From Acidimicrobiaceae bacterium (GTDB taxonomy: Bacteria; Actinomycetota; Acidimicrobiia; Acidimicrobiales; Aldehydirespiratoraceae), in assembly GCA_028820455.1 (NCBI GenBank), contig JAPPJC010000012.1:1-39086 (forward strand): a DNA stretch of 39,086 nucleotides, in the 5' to 3' direction. The notes beneath the pieces were generated by a model, which was not told where the DNA came from, searched no databases, and worked only from the letters and a program-made list of their open reading frames with translations. The position numbers and the translations under genes were made by a program. This document shows, one piece after another, positions 26,101-32,873 of the stretch. Numbering within the stretch: the first letter of the stretch is position 1; every line of letters starts with the position of its first letter.

Positions 26101-26566
26101 CTTCGGTATGAAAATAATAAAGCGAAAGCCTGACTTCAGGTCCAGACTCTTCGTTGGTGCCTGCGCCACTTATTGCAGTTTCCGGATCGCCTGCATCACT
26201 GGCTTGATCATTTTCAGTTGGACTTGCAATATTGCGAAGGCTGTTCAATGCCGTACGTCGATAAGTACCATCAGGATCGATTCCTCTTGGCTGGTTGAGT
26301 GAACCAGAAGCATCGAACATTGCCAGAATATCAACATCTTGTTCAGGTGCACAAGGATAGTAGTTTTCGATTATAGCGTTTTCTTCAGTGTTTTCACCTG
26401 GATCGGGGTCTTCTTCATTATTGGCGTCAGCAGGATTTTCGCTAGTAGTTTCGCTATTGTCATTATTGTCGTCAGATTGCGCCGCACCAGGATGCGCAAT
26501 ACCAATTGGCAGCACTGCCCAAGTAATTGTCAATAACACTAAAGCCACAAGGTGTTTTAAAGTCAT
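23195..26566 (-). CDS. Large secreted, membrane-anchored von Willebrand factor A domain protein
   Basis: A 1123-residue protein of unknown function. The start at ATG 26566 overlaps the stop codon of the upstream gene (ATGA) and gives a clean signal peptide (MTLKHLVALVLL, ending GAAQ at 30); GGAG lies about ten bases upstream. After an acidic linker, a vWA domain (about 78-290) has the metal-site motif FDASGS (about 83-88) and a second acidic site in LLFFTDGIYD (about 220). Residues 300-800 form extracytoplasmic domains without a family I recognise, rich in Cys and acidic residues. One helix (about 803-826) is followed by about 295 cytoplasmic residues ending in a Lys/Arg-rich and then Ser/Asp/Asn/Pro-rich tail. 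The last residues GGG are coded by an 11-base G run right before the stop. The topology suggests an outside ligand-binding part linked to an inside tail. Confidence 0.85.
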   Translation of the reverse strand: MTLKHLVALVLLTITWAVLPIGIAHPGAAQSDDNNDNSETTSENPADANNEEDPDPGENTEENAIIENYYPCAPEQDVDILAMFDASGSLNQPRGIDPDGTYRRTALNSLRNIASPTENDQASDAGDPETAISGAGTNEESGPEVRLSLYYFHTEAVRVTEFLPMSPDYPSEESIEETLQVGNYSGRNTNYINALKAVISAFSQLEENENQSRSCRILLFFTDGIYDPDGRVTQSGLTENTANEIADQLREQVCVGGQTITSTFRELGIQTYAVLLEDAFLELFPDSGDEVNNRSIVAAASIQALRKITADIINPFSEKIEDHPSCFVDSQLDEQNGQIITLRELDNLEFALVEIITAAIEEETMLTWQTCATESPDELTRRSDPLPNSQFIEAIAVYPTGGRITEYRLNSTADAPWRALDRQGYLQLNWEEHLQDLPAGWTLEFRFNPGRRYTAEEVAFRCYAAAVERVSEPLELVVLSVEEEGSEIAAQVYQTPEESPHTSPFQTEYTLALRAKDSDKLIDICHMELEFAKIVDPFADTEIEIELAPCGRGANPRLTNYIASCGASFEQGKHIGGYVKPNHMETMFPEFSNVRLSVITAHASSASCPEAPQLVSRGDECSQLEIPNSGSEISEVSDEPIKGSISCFLQLPGEGDVNIKAEWIPNSTSEPITWTIGEVNLAEEVVLTPLNPHFPPNDSPRSAQLNYQDLEMTFSALLNQSDALNEPLQNSLLLPFTLTFVTEESLNDDIVDADGKPVDWNISGDIQLEVTWETENPLYSQESLDSIKQTIPLPVSATFFADELVAAPWIAPTIVLIASFIFSYVLMCRIISSYQTLPNPKNFWAYSMPLRVSRDTDTKKLSVISDADNLLLENPGALRIKTQKTGFVRGNYFKQLAADTVAKTQLLLDLKRGDSLNLFRLLAGAWTKIVVSSNFVGTNRPTPKSATSSISFPQLTVVELQSNTPNDPTLDGWVWFLEPKKGSGSGRTQVPLEEVQKIVDGLSEEMAGDGSAKSKPTKNPERLKAKKTKVKRSKRRSSDEDNNDGSNDDSNTEYQETAENTKTSSVLPSALPREMRQSLTSAPSEPTAIQSSPFEVPKPSPFEIPEHNSNKKNNGNGWQRGGG
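23198..23208. repeat. Homopolymer of 11 C (G on the coding strand) at the end of the vWA gene
   Basis: Eleven consecutive C on the plus strand. In the vWA reading frame they encode the last Gly codons just before TAA. A one-base loss would replace the stop and add about 17 residues (NLTAGEQSFTS...); a gain would end after two more codons. Confidence 0.9.
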
Positions 26567-27213
26567 GTCGTTACTAACTCCGTTATCCACAAGAAAAGAT
26601 GTATAGCCCCACAAATCCAATTGGCACCAGCGACCCATAAAATCAGGTTGTGCGAGGGAACCGTCTGCCATTCTTTATAGTTCATTGCTGCACGTTTTTG
26701 AGCATTGGAACGCAAAAATGCAGTAAGAGGCAGAACACCCAAAAAAGAGCCTAGGGCATACCCAAAGGAATTGCTAGTCAGTCTGTCTAGGAACCAAAGC
26801 CACGAAGCATTCACAGGCGATATCGGATTCGTAAAAAGCCATAAATTCATGCATAAGAGAATTGCAGTCACCACAAGCGGAAACAGTGGAGGCTTAACAG
26901 CATCAATCCTTCTAGCAAGCGACTTGGTTGTTTTTTCGGATTTTCTCGGTTTTTGTTTGGTTTTCTCCGTGTTGGCTAGGTTTTCCTCAGTAGTTGTTGC
27001 ATCTGACTTAGGTGTGCTATCCCGAGCTTTTCCTGGGTACTCTAGTTCGGACTTCGCAAGGTCTTCTGTTGCAGAAGGGTTGTGTGATGGCTCGTCTTCG
27101 CTGGGTTGTGGCAGTTCGTTGTTGCTGGATGCAGACTGTTCAGGTGGTGTTGGTTGGTCGTCGTTGCCGCTGTGTTCAGTGTGTGTAGTCGTGTCTGTTG
27201 AGGGGTCGTTCAT
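26563..27213 (-). CDS. Three-helix membrane protein with long charged N-terminal tail, unknown function
   Basis: A 216-residue protein from ATG 27213, preceded by AGGAC. Residues 1-95 are low-complexity, rich in Ser, Glu, Asp, Pro and Thr, followed by a basic stretch (KQKPRKSEKTTKSLARR). Three hydrophobic helices lie at about 110-130 (PLVVTAILLCMNLWLF), 148-168 (GYALGSFLGVLPLTAFL) and 190-212 (LILWVAGANWICGAIHLFLW). The positive-inside rule puts the charged tail in the cytoplasm. It is the first gene of a two-gene operon with the vWA protein (4-base overlap), so the two products probably work together. I do not recognise a family. Confidence 0.75.
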   Translation of the reverse strand: MNDPSTDTTTHTEHSGNDDQPTPPEQSASSNNELPQPSEDEPSHNPSATEDLAKSELEYPGKARDSTPKSDATTTEENLANTEKTKQKPRKSEKTTKSLARRIDAVKPPLFPLVVTAILLCMNLWLFTNPISPVNASWLWFLDRLTSNSFGYALGSFLGVLPLTAFLRSNAQKRAAMNYKEWQTVPSHNLILWVAGANWICGAIHLFLWITELVTT

Positions 27214-27472
27214 GTTGTCCTATTGAATGATTATCAACGCTTAATAGGTTGTTGGTTGTTCTTGAAGCTTAAACGCAAACTATTTTTATGGCATTATCAA
27301 TATTTGGTGCGTTGGATGCTATCGGGATAGGTTCATTCTATCAAGTATTCTGCCAGGCTTAGTGTTTTGATTTTGATGTGGAGCATTTATTCATACAAAC
27401 AACCTGTCACAATGTGCTCACAAAGCTAGAATGCCAATAGATGCTAGTGAACTTATGATGTTTGGGTCAGCA

Positions 27473-29308
27473 ATGAGGATTACACGGATATCAGCTTTGA
27501 GTGTAGTAGGTGTGTCACTCATGTTGTTTTTAGGGCTGGCTGCTTGTTCGCGGGGAGACGAAACCGACAATGAGACAAAGCAAGACGACCAACACGACGA
27601 GGCAACTACTGCCACCGAAAGTCCTGGTAACGTTTTCTCAGGAGATGTCGATGAGTTCGGAAGCGATGATACTGATCCTGCTATAGATGCCGACCCTACT
27701 ATTGGCAACGGTATTAGCGACAATGCGACGATTGACAAGAATGGGGGAGCTGATGAGGTTGATAGTACGGATGAAACAGATGAAGGCGAAAACCTATTTG
27801 GCGGTAATGTCGGTGGGCAAGCCCCAATTACTGAAGTGCCCTGCCCCGGCACTCTGATGCAGACCGGTGTTGAGGCTGTAACTTGTGCTCTTGCTACTGT
27901 GCCTCTTGATCGGGATGATCCTGCTCCGGGTACTATCGACATAAGTATCGCAGTTTGGGATGGCATCGAAGATCATCAAAAGATAGACGATCTCGTCACA
28001 AACAGTGCTTCAGGGGCAGATGCTTATCAAGACGAAGTGCAAGCTCTTGTACCTTTGGTTGTTCTGCAAGGCGGCCCTGGTGGGGTTAGCAGCGAGTTGA
28101 TTGGCTCTTATCCGAGGAAACCTTATAAGCAGATTTTTATTGATCAGAGGGGCACAGGATTCGGCTCTGAAAGCTTTGACTGTTTTGAGGTAAAAGATGT
28201 AGCGTCAGACATCTTAGCAGTCCGCAGTTCAGAGGCACTGCGTATTGAACTCGATGCTTATGAACAGTGCGCCGATCGTCTTTTAGCGAACCCAGCACTG
28301 GTTCACACCAATACTTCCAACCATGCCGCGGATGTGATCGATGTTATGACTTCTTTGGGTTATTCTCAGTGGTGTGTTTACGGTATAAGCTATGGCACAA
28401 CTATCGCTCTGGAGATTTTACGGTCTTCACCTGAAGGATTGCGCTGCATTGTGCTAGATGGGGTGTATCCACCAACTCTTGACTATAATGTCGATAGTGC
28501 TTTTTCGGTGGGGAGATCATTTGATAAGTTTCATCAAGCTTGTGTGGAGTCTATCACGTGCTCGGTGTTAGCACCCGACTTTCGGTCTATGCTCCAAGAG
28601 CTGGTCAATGATACGAATGCGGAGCCAATACTTGTAAGTCTAGACGCAGACGACACAAGCCGACACGAACCTTTTGAGGTGTTGCTCGATGGAGATTCAC
28701 TGGTGAATTTGTTGTTTCTGGGAATGTATAATCACAATGTCGGGGCTCAGCTGATACTGCTGTTGGCTGCCTTATCGGATGATGTGGAAGGCAACGATTT
28801 GGCTGATTCCGATAAACAGTTCATAGAATGGGCATTGGCTGCATATGTTGTGGAGTTCAGTTTTTCTTTAGAGGAAAGTATCAACGAAGGCACCTATTTT
28901 GCAACTACTTGTGCTGATCGTTTGCCATTCACATCAGCACTGCCCGAGGATTCAGTTTTCTTTACTGAGATAGTATTGGGTGAAGGCCTGAGTAAGGCTT
29001 GTGAGCCGTGGGATGTGCCTGCATCTCCTACTGTTGCGGCTTCTCCGGTGATAAGTGACATACCAGTGCTGATGCTATCCGGTGGGTTGGACCCGATTGC
29101 TCCCCCAGAGTTTGCACAGCGGGTTGCGCAGCATTTGTCGAACGCTATCCTGGTTGAGTTTGTGGGACTCAGCCATGGAATATGGCCATCTAGCAGGTGC
29201 GCCGGCAGCATCGTAACAGAGTTCCTGCAACAGCCGAACAAGACTCCTGATGTTACTTGTGTCAGCGAGAGCTCTCCCGAGTTGTGGGGTTTGGGTGTGC
29301 TCGGCTAA
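27473..29308 (+). CDS. Lipoprotein alpha/beta hydrolase, tripeptidyl/prolyl aminopeptidase type (S33, TAP-like)
   Basis: A 611-residue secreted hydrolase. The start at ATG 27473 gives a classic lipoprotein signal (MRITRISALS, core, LGLAAC with Cys 25); ATG 27431 in the same frame is possible, and neither has a clear ribosome binding site. An acidic Asp/Glu-rich linker (about 30-115) follows. The catalytic part has VVLQGGPGG (about 200, oxyanion loop), FIDQRGTGFG, the nucleophile elbow YGISYGT with Ser near 305, LSGGLDPIAPP with the Asp near 537, and GLSHGIWPS with the His near 566, which lies in the TAP C-terminal subdomain. Substrate may be peptides with a free N-terminus or an ester. The enzyme would act outside the membrane, anchored by lipid. 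It is divergent from the vWA operon. Confidence 0.88.
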   Translation: MRITRISALSVVGVSLMLFLGLAACSRGDETDNETKQDDQHDEATTATESPGNVFSGDVDEFGSDDTDPAIDADPTIGNGISDNATIDKNGGADEVDSTDETDEGENLFGGNVGGQAPITEVPCPGTLMQTGVEAVTCALATVPLDRDDPAPGTIDISIAVWDGIEDHQKIDDLVTNSASGADAYQDEVQALVPLVVLQGGPGGVSSELIGSYPRKPYKQIFIDQRGTGFGSESFDCFEVKDVASDILAVRSSEALRIELDAYEQCADRLLANPALVHTNTSNHAADVIDVMTSLGYSQWCVYGISYGTTIALEILRSSPEGLRCIVLDGVYPPTLDYNVDSAFSVGRSFDKFHQACVESITCSVLAPDFRSMLQELVNDTNAEPILVSLDADDTSRHEPFEVLLDGDSLVNLLFLGMYNHNVGAQLILLLAALSDDVEGNDLADSDKQFIEWALAAYVVEFSFSLEESINEGTYFATTCADRLPFTSALPEDSVFFTEIVLGEGLSKACEPWDVPASPTVAASPVISDIPVLMLSGGLDPIAPPEFAQRVAQHLSNAILVEFVGLSHGIWPSSRCAGSIVTEFLQQPNKTPDVTCVSESSPELWGLGVLG

Positions 29309-29400
29309 TATGGCTAAATATATGGCTAATATATTGTGGTCGTTGATCCAGCGGCGGTATTCCCCTCCCGAATTGTGGGGTTTGAGTGTGCTCGGCGAAT
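29274..29400. repeat. Imperfect 36-base direct repeat after the hydrolase gene
   Basis: 29274-29309 (last codons and stop of the hydrolase) and 29365-29400 match with three differences, 91 bases apart. The second copy lies in the spacer before ccmA. Between them TATGGCTAA is repeated (29310-29329). Confidence 0.85.
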
Positions 29401-29475
29401 CTTGATAATTGACAGGCTGAATGTTTTTGAATTGAATGACCTTTGCCTTGTATTCCGATATCAAACTGGTAGCTT

Positions 29476-30147
29476 GTGCAAGCAGTAAGGTTTCTTGACG
29501 GCGTTGTATTAGCCGGTGGTTTTCCTGCTTTGGCGGGTGTTGATTTGGCAGTGGAGTATGGTGAGGTAGTATTGCTGCAAGGAGCTAATGGTGCGGGTAA
29601 ATCCACACTATTAGGAGCTTGTGCTGGTTTCAATAAACTAGCTTCGGGCACAGCAGAAGTGCTAGGCTACAATCTAGCTACCCAACGAGCCGAGGTGCGC
29701 CGAAGGGTGGGATTGCTTGACCATACTATAGCTCTTTATCGCAACCTGACTGCCATGGAAAACCTACAGATGTGGGCTCGCATGGCTAGGATCGAAGCTG
29801 TTGATATCGAGTATTCTTTCGATCGTCTCAACATTACTGAGAATTTGCAGAAGATGCCAATAGCTCAACTCTCAAAAGGACAGCAGCAGCGGGTGGCGTT
29901 AGCGGCAATAATTGCGCGACGGCCAGAGATTTGGCTGCTTGATGAGCCATTTAGCGGGCTTGACGCCAACAGCCGTGAGCTGCTTTTTGATGTTATCTCT
30001 GAAGCTGCTCAAGCTGGTGCAACAATTTTGATAGCGTCACACGACACTGCCATATCATCCGGATGTGATGCACGCATTGTCCGCATGATTGCAGGTGTTG
30101 TGGTTGATGGGAAACCAGCAGTTGGACAAAGCACTATTCTACGTTAA
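29476..30147 (+). CDS. ccmA: Heme exporter ATPase of System I cytochrome c maturation
   Basis: CcmA is the ATPase of the CcmABCDE complex that releases heme-loaded CcmE. The protein has 223 residues with Walker A GANGAGKST (about 36-44), signature LSKGQQQRVALA and Walker B IWLLDEPFSGLD, followed by the switch histidine in ASHDTA. The start is GTG at 29476; the ribosome binding site is weak. First gene of the ccm operon. Its 3' end (VVVDGKPAVG) is partly duplicated in the spacer behind the stop codon. Confidence 0.92.
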   Translation: MQAVRFLDGVVLAGGFPALAGVDLAVEYGEVVLLQGANGAGKSTLLGACAGFNKLASGTAEVLGYNLATQRAEVRRRVGLLDHTIALYRNLTAMENLQMWARMARIEAVDIEYSFDRLNITENLQKMPIAQLSKGQQQRVALAAIIARRPEIWLLDEPFSGLDANSRELLFDVISEAAQAGATILIASHDTAISSGCDARIVRMIAGVVVDGKPAVGQSTILR

Positions 30148-30186
30148 CGCACGGAAATGGATTTGTTAACGCACGGAAATGGATTT
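30143..30186. repeat. 22-base tandem duplication between ccmA and ccmB
   Basis: Two identical 22-base units, 30143-30164 and 30165-30186, directly adjacent; the first holds the ccmA stop codon. A further imperfect copy of the preceding ccmA sequence (GTGGTTGA..GGAAACCAG) follows at about 30187-30206. Confidence 0.9.
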
Positions 30187-30215
30187 GTGGTTGACCGGAA
30201 ACCAGTAACAGCAAG

Positions 30216-30893
30216 ATGATCGCTTTCATAAAAGACGCGTACATTGTGTTTGTTAAAGACCTGAAAATTGAATGGCGGACTCGCAATACATCAGGTCATG
30301 TGCTACCGTTCGCGTTTTTCGTGTTGGTGTTTTTCGGGTTCACTTTCAACAGCAGTCAAACTGTTTTGGAGCAGGCCACACCTGGCTTGATCTGGATGGT
30401 TGTGCTATTTGTGACGATTGTAGCAGCCGAAAATTCTTTAAGACTGGAAACCGAGAATGAAGCCGTTAGGCTACTGCTGACTGGCGGAGTGTTACCTGCC
30501 GCGATTTTCGTGGGCAAAGTTGGATCAGTAGTGTTGCAGCTGCTGTTTGTAGAGCTTGTGCTGGTGCCGGGGGCTGTAGTTTTTTACGCGTCCGATGTGG
30601 AATCGTTGCCGCTAGTAGTTGCAGCATCTGCTGGGGCGACCATAGGGCTTGCAACGGTGGGCTGTTTACTTTCTACAGTAGTAGTAGGGGTTAAAGCACG
30701 TAGAACAGTCTTGCCTATCTTGTTTATGCCGTTGGTGTCACCTGTGCTGGTTGCTGCGACGAGAGCTTTTGGCGATGCTTTCGGTGTTTTTGCGGTGAAC
30801 GGGTGGTCGTGGACGGGTTTGCTGGCTCTCTTTGCAGTAGTTAATTTAATTGTGGGTGCTATGATGTATTCGCAGTTGTTGGAGGATATATGA
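30216..30893 (+). CDS. ccmB: Heme exporter permease CcmB
   Basis: A 225-residue integral membrane protein with about six helices, the partner of CcmA. Family marks are the start FIKDAYIVFVKDLKIEWRTR, the region VFFGFTFNSSQ, WMVVLFVTIVAAENSLRLE and the conserved ILFMPLVSPVLVAATRA before the last helices. ATG 30216 is preceded by only a weak ribosome binding site. The stop overlaps the ccmC start as ATGA. Confidence 0.92.
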   Translation: MIAFIKDAYIVFVKDLKIEWRTRNTSGHVLPFAFFVLVFFGFTFNSSQTVLEQATPGLIWMVVLFVTIVAAENSLRLETENEAVRLLLTGGVLPAAIFVGKVGSVVLQLLFVELVLVPGAVVFYASDVESLPLVVAASAGATIGLATVGCLLSTVVVGVKARRTVLPILFMPLVSPVLVAATRAFGDAFGVFAVNGWSWTGLLALFAVVNLIVGAMMYSQLLEDI

Positions 30894-31708
30894 ACACACA
30901 AGCAGATTTCATGCACCCTGAAAGAATCACATCTTCCAAGGCGACTGAGGCGACTGAGTCTCGCAGGACTGCTGGGACTGGTTCGCGTACTAGTTTCTGG
31001 CTTGGAGTGGTCACGTCGATAGGGGTTGCTGGTTTGGCTGCACTCGGATTTTTTGTGGTTCCTGCTGATGATGTACAAGGTGATGCTGTGCGTATTATGT
31101 TCGTGCATGTGCCGTCTGCGGTAGGAGCGTATCTGGCTTTCGGCTTGACTTTGCTTGGTTCGATTATGTGGCTGACCAGGAAATCGGAATGGTGGGACAT
31201 ACTAGCACATTCTGCAGCTGAAGTAGGTACGCTACTGTGTGGCCTGGCTATAGTCACAGGTATGCTCTGGGGCCGCCCTACCTGGGGAACCTATTGGGAA
31301 TGGGGTGACGTTCGTTTGATGACTACACTGATACTGTTTTTGATAATGGTTGGCTATCTGGTGTCACGATCTGCTTTTGGCACTGCAGACCCTGTTTCAA
31401 CTGCCACAAAAGCAGCTGTCATAGGAATTGCCGGGGCTGCGAATATTCCCATAGTCCACAAGTCTGTGGATTGGTGGGCTGATCGCACGTTGCATCAGCC
31501 TTCATCACTGACGGATGGCAAAATTGAAGACCTAACCCTGCTTACGTTAATGTTCGGGTTTTTGGTGGTGGGATTATTTCTATGTTGGGCACTGATTCAT
31601 CGTTTTCGCTTAGGCTGGTTGGAAAGAGAGCTTTACGCTGAAGAGCTTTCTGAGGCTTTGCATGCTCGCCGGTTGGAGGCAGCTGAAGAGGATAGGAGCA
31701 GAAGCTGA
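30890..31708 (+). CDS. ccmC: Heme-handling protein CcmC
   Basis: CcmC presents heme to CcmE through a Trp-rich loop. The protein has 272 residues: a polar N-terminal extension of about 38, then six helices. HVPSAVGAYLAFGLTL carries the first conserved His; the Trp-rich loop reads WGRPTWGTYWEWGDVRLMT, and the second His is in VHKSVDWWADRTLHQPSS. Start overlaps the ccmB stop by 4 bases, showing translational coupling. Confidence 0.93.
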   Translation: MNTQADFMHPERITSSKATEATESRRTAGTGSRTSFWLGVVTSIGVAGLAALGFFVVPADDVQGDAVRIMFVHVPSAVGAYLAFGLTLLGSIMWLTRKSEWWDILAHSAAEVGTLLCGLAIVTGMLWGRPTWGTYWEWGDVRLMTTLILFLIMVGYLVSRSAFGTADPVSTATKAAVIGIAGAANIPIVHKSVDWWADRTLHQPSSLTDGKIEDLTLLTLMFGFLVVGLFLCWALIHRFRLGWLERELYAEELSEALHARRLEAAEEDRSRS

Positions 31709-31709
31709 T

Positions 31710-32033
31710 ATGGAATTGCTTGGTTATGTTTTAGGGGCATGGGGAGCAACTTTGGGGGCCTGCATGTTCTATGCTCTTTATCTGATGATGCGTGGCCGAA
31801 AGCTTGCTGGGTCGGTGGCTCCTAACCGACGCCGTTGGCTATCTGCTGCAGAAGAGGAGTCGAAACTAAATTCAAAATCACTGCGGCGACCATTGAAGGA
31901 AACCGTAGAAATGTCTGTGAACGAGTCTACGAATGAAGTTGAAATGCCCGTGAACAAACCTACGAGTGGCTCGGATATGCCTGTGGATGAGCTGTTAGGA
32001 CAAGTGGAAGCAGCGAGTGGAAGCAGCGAGTAG
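31710..32033 (+). CDS. ccmD: CcmD-like small membrane protein with long acidic tail
   Basis: A 107-residue protein; usual CcmD proteins have about 45-70. One helix (LGYVLGAWGATLGACMFYAL, residues 4-23) is followed by the family-like LYLMMRGRKL. The rest is a hydrophilic tail with the repeated pattern EMPVN..PT, MPVDEL. ATG 31710 follows AGGAG (about 31694-31698) and lies one base after the ccmC stop. CcmD normally helps to release holo-CcmE; the position between ccmC and ccmE supports the call more than the sequence does. Confidence 0.75.
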   Translation: MELLGYVLGAWGATLGACMFYALYLMMRGRKLAGSVAPNRRRWLSAAEEESKLNSKSLRRPLKETVEMSVNESTNEVEMPVNKPTSGSDMPVDELLGQVEAASGSSE

Positions 32034-32049
32034 TCCAGCAAGGTCATGG

Positions 32050-32658
32050 ATGAAGACGAATACAGACGACAAAACAGCCAGCGTTGAACCAGAGAGACGA
32101 TTAGCACCTGTTGCGCCCAGGTATGTCGGCCAGAGAGATCGCAAACGCTGGAAAAGGGGGATAGCCGGGCTGTTTCTTGTGACTGTTGTGGCGACTGTCG
32201 TTTGGTCGGTAGCGAACTTGCTGGGAGATGCCGCGCTGTTTTTTTATAATGCTGATGAGGCTGTGAGTAGGCGTGATGAACTAGCTTCTAGGCGTTTCAG
32301 GATTCAGGGGACGCCACTAGCCGAACCTGAAAGCGATTTTCAGGACGGACAGAATGTACTGAAGTTCCTTATAGGTTTCAATGACGTTGTGGTAGATGTG
32401 GTGCATGTAGGCGACCCGGCGGGCTTGTTTCAGGTTGGAGTGCCAGTTGTATTGGAAGGTGCATGGAGGCAGACCGCTGATTCGGGTGCGGCATCAGACA
32501 CAACAGATGCAATGTCAGGCACAAAAGCATGGTTTTTTTCTTCCGACCGGATGCTAGTGAAACACGACAACGAATACCGTAAACGCCAAGGCTATGATGA
32601 CAGAATCTCAGAAGCCAACCGTGGTGTAGCAACTACAAATAATAGCAGCGACGGGTAA
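32050..32658 (+). CDS. ccmE: Periplasmic-side heme chaperone CcmE
   Basis: CcmE binds heme covalently and hands it to CcmF. The 202-residue protein has a polar basic N-terminus, one membrane anchor (GIAGLFLVTVVATVVWSVANLL, about 36-57) and a beta-barrel domain: FRIQGTP, FLIGFNDVVVDVVHVGDPAG, VPVVLEGAW. The heme-binding motif is VKHDNEY with His near 172, the HxxxY form of the standard protein. The start at 32050 has AAGG six bases upstream; an earlier start at 32017 would overlap ccmD. Confidence 0.92.
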   Translation: MKTNTDDKTASVEPERRLAPVAPRYVGQRDRKRWKRGIAGLFLVTVVATVVWSVANLLGDAALFFYNADEAVSRRDELASRRFRIQGTPLAEPESDFQDGQNVLKFLIGFNDVVVDVVHVGDPAGLFQVGVPVVLEGAWRQTADSGAASDTTDAMSGTKAWFFSSDRMLVKHDNEYRKRQGYDDRISEANRGVATTNNSSDG

Positions 32659-32725
32659 CGGCTACACTCGATTAGTTTGACTTGCCGTTTTGTGTAGTAC
32701 AAGTTTACGGGTCGTGGCTGTCGTT

Positions 32726-32838
32726 GGCTGTAATGCTCATCAGCCGTAATGGTAGGCTGGTCGCACCCAGGGGGTTTTCGCCAGCGCAAAGTGACCAAAG
32801 TGACGGAAGCTGTAATGCACTTCAGCCGCAATGGTTGG
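32726..32838 (+). repeat. Two similar short stem-loops in the spacer before ccmF
   Basis: GGCTG-TAATGCTCAT-CAGCC (32726-32745) and GCTG-TAATGCACTT-CAGC (32809-32826) are each followed by CG-AATGGT, giving two related 30-base units 82 bases apart inside the 200-base ccmE-ccmF spacer. They may be a local duplication or a leader structure. Confidence 0.6.
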
Positions 32839-32873
32839 TTTGAGTGGTAATAGTAATTTGAGTGGTAATAGCA

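Noticed and set aside
27418-27966. Minus-strand frame of 182 codons opposite the hydrolase start
   Set aside because: Antisense of the acidic linker; no start signal or family.
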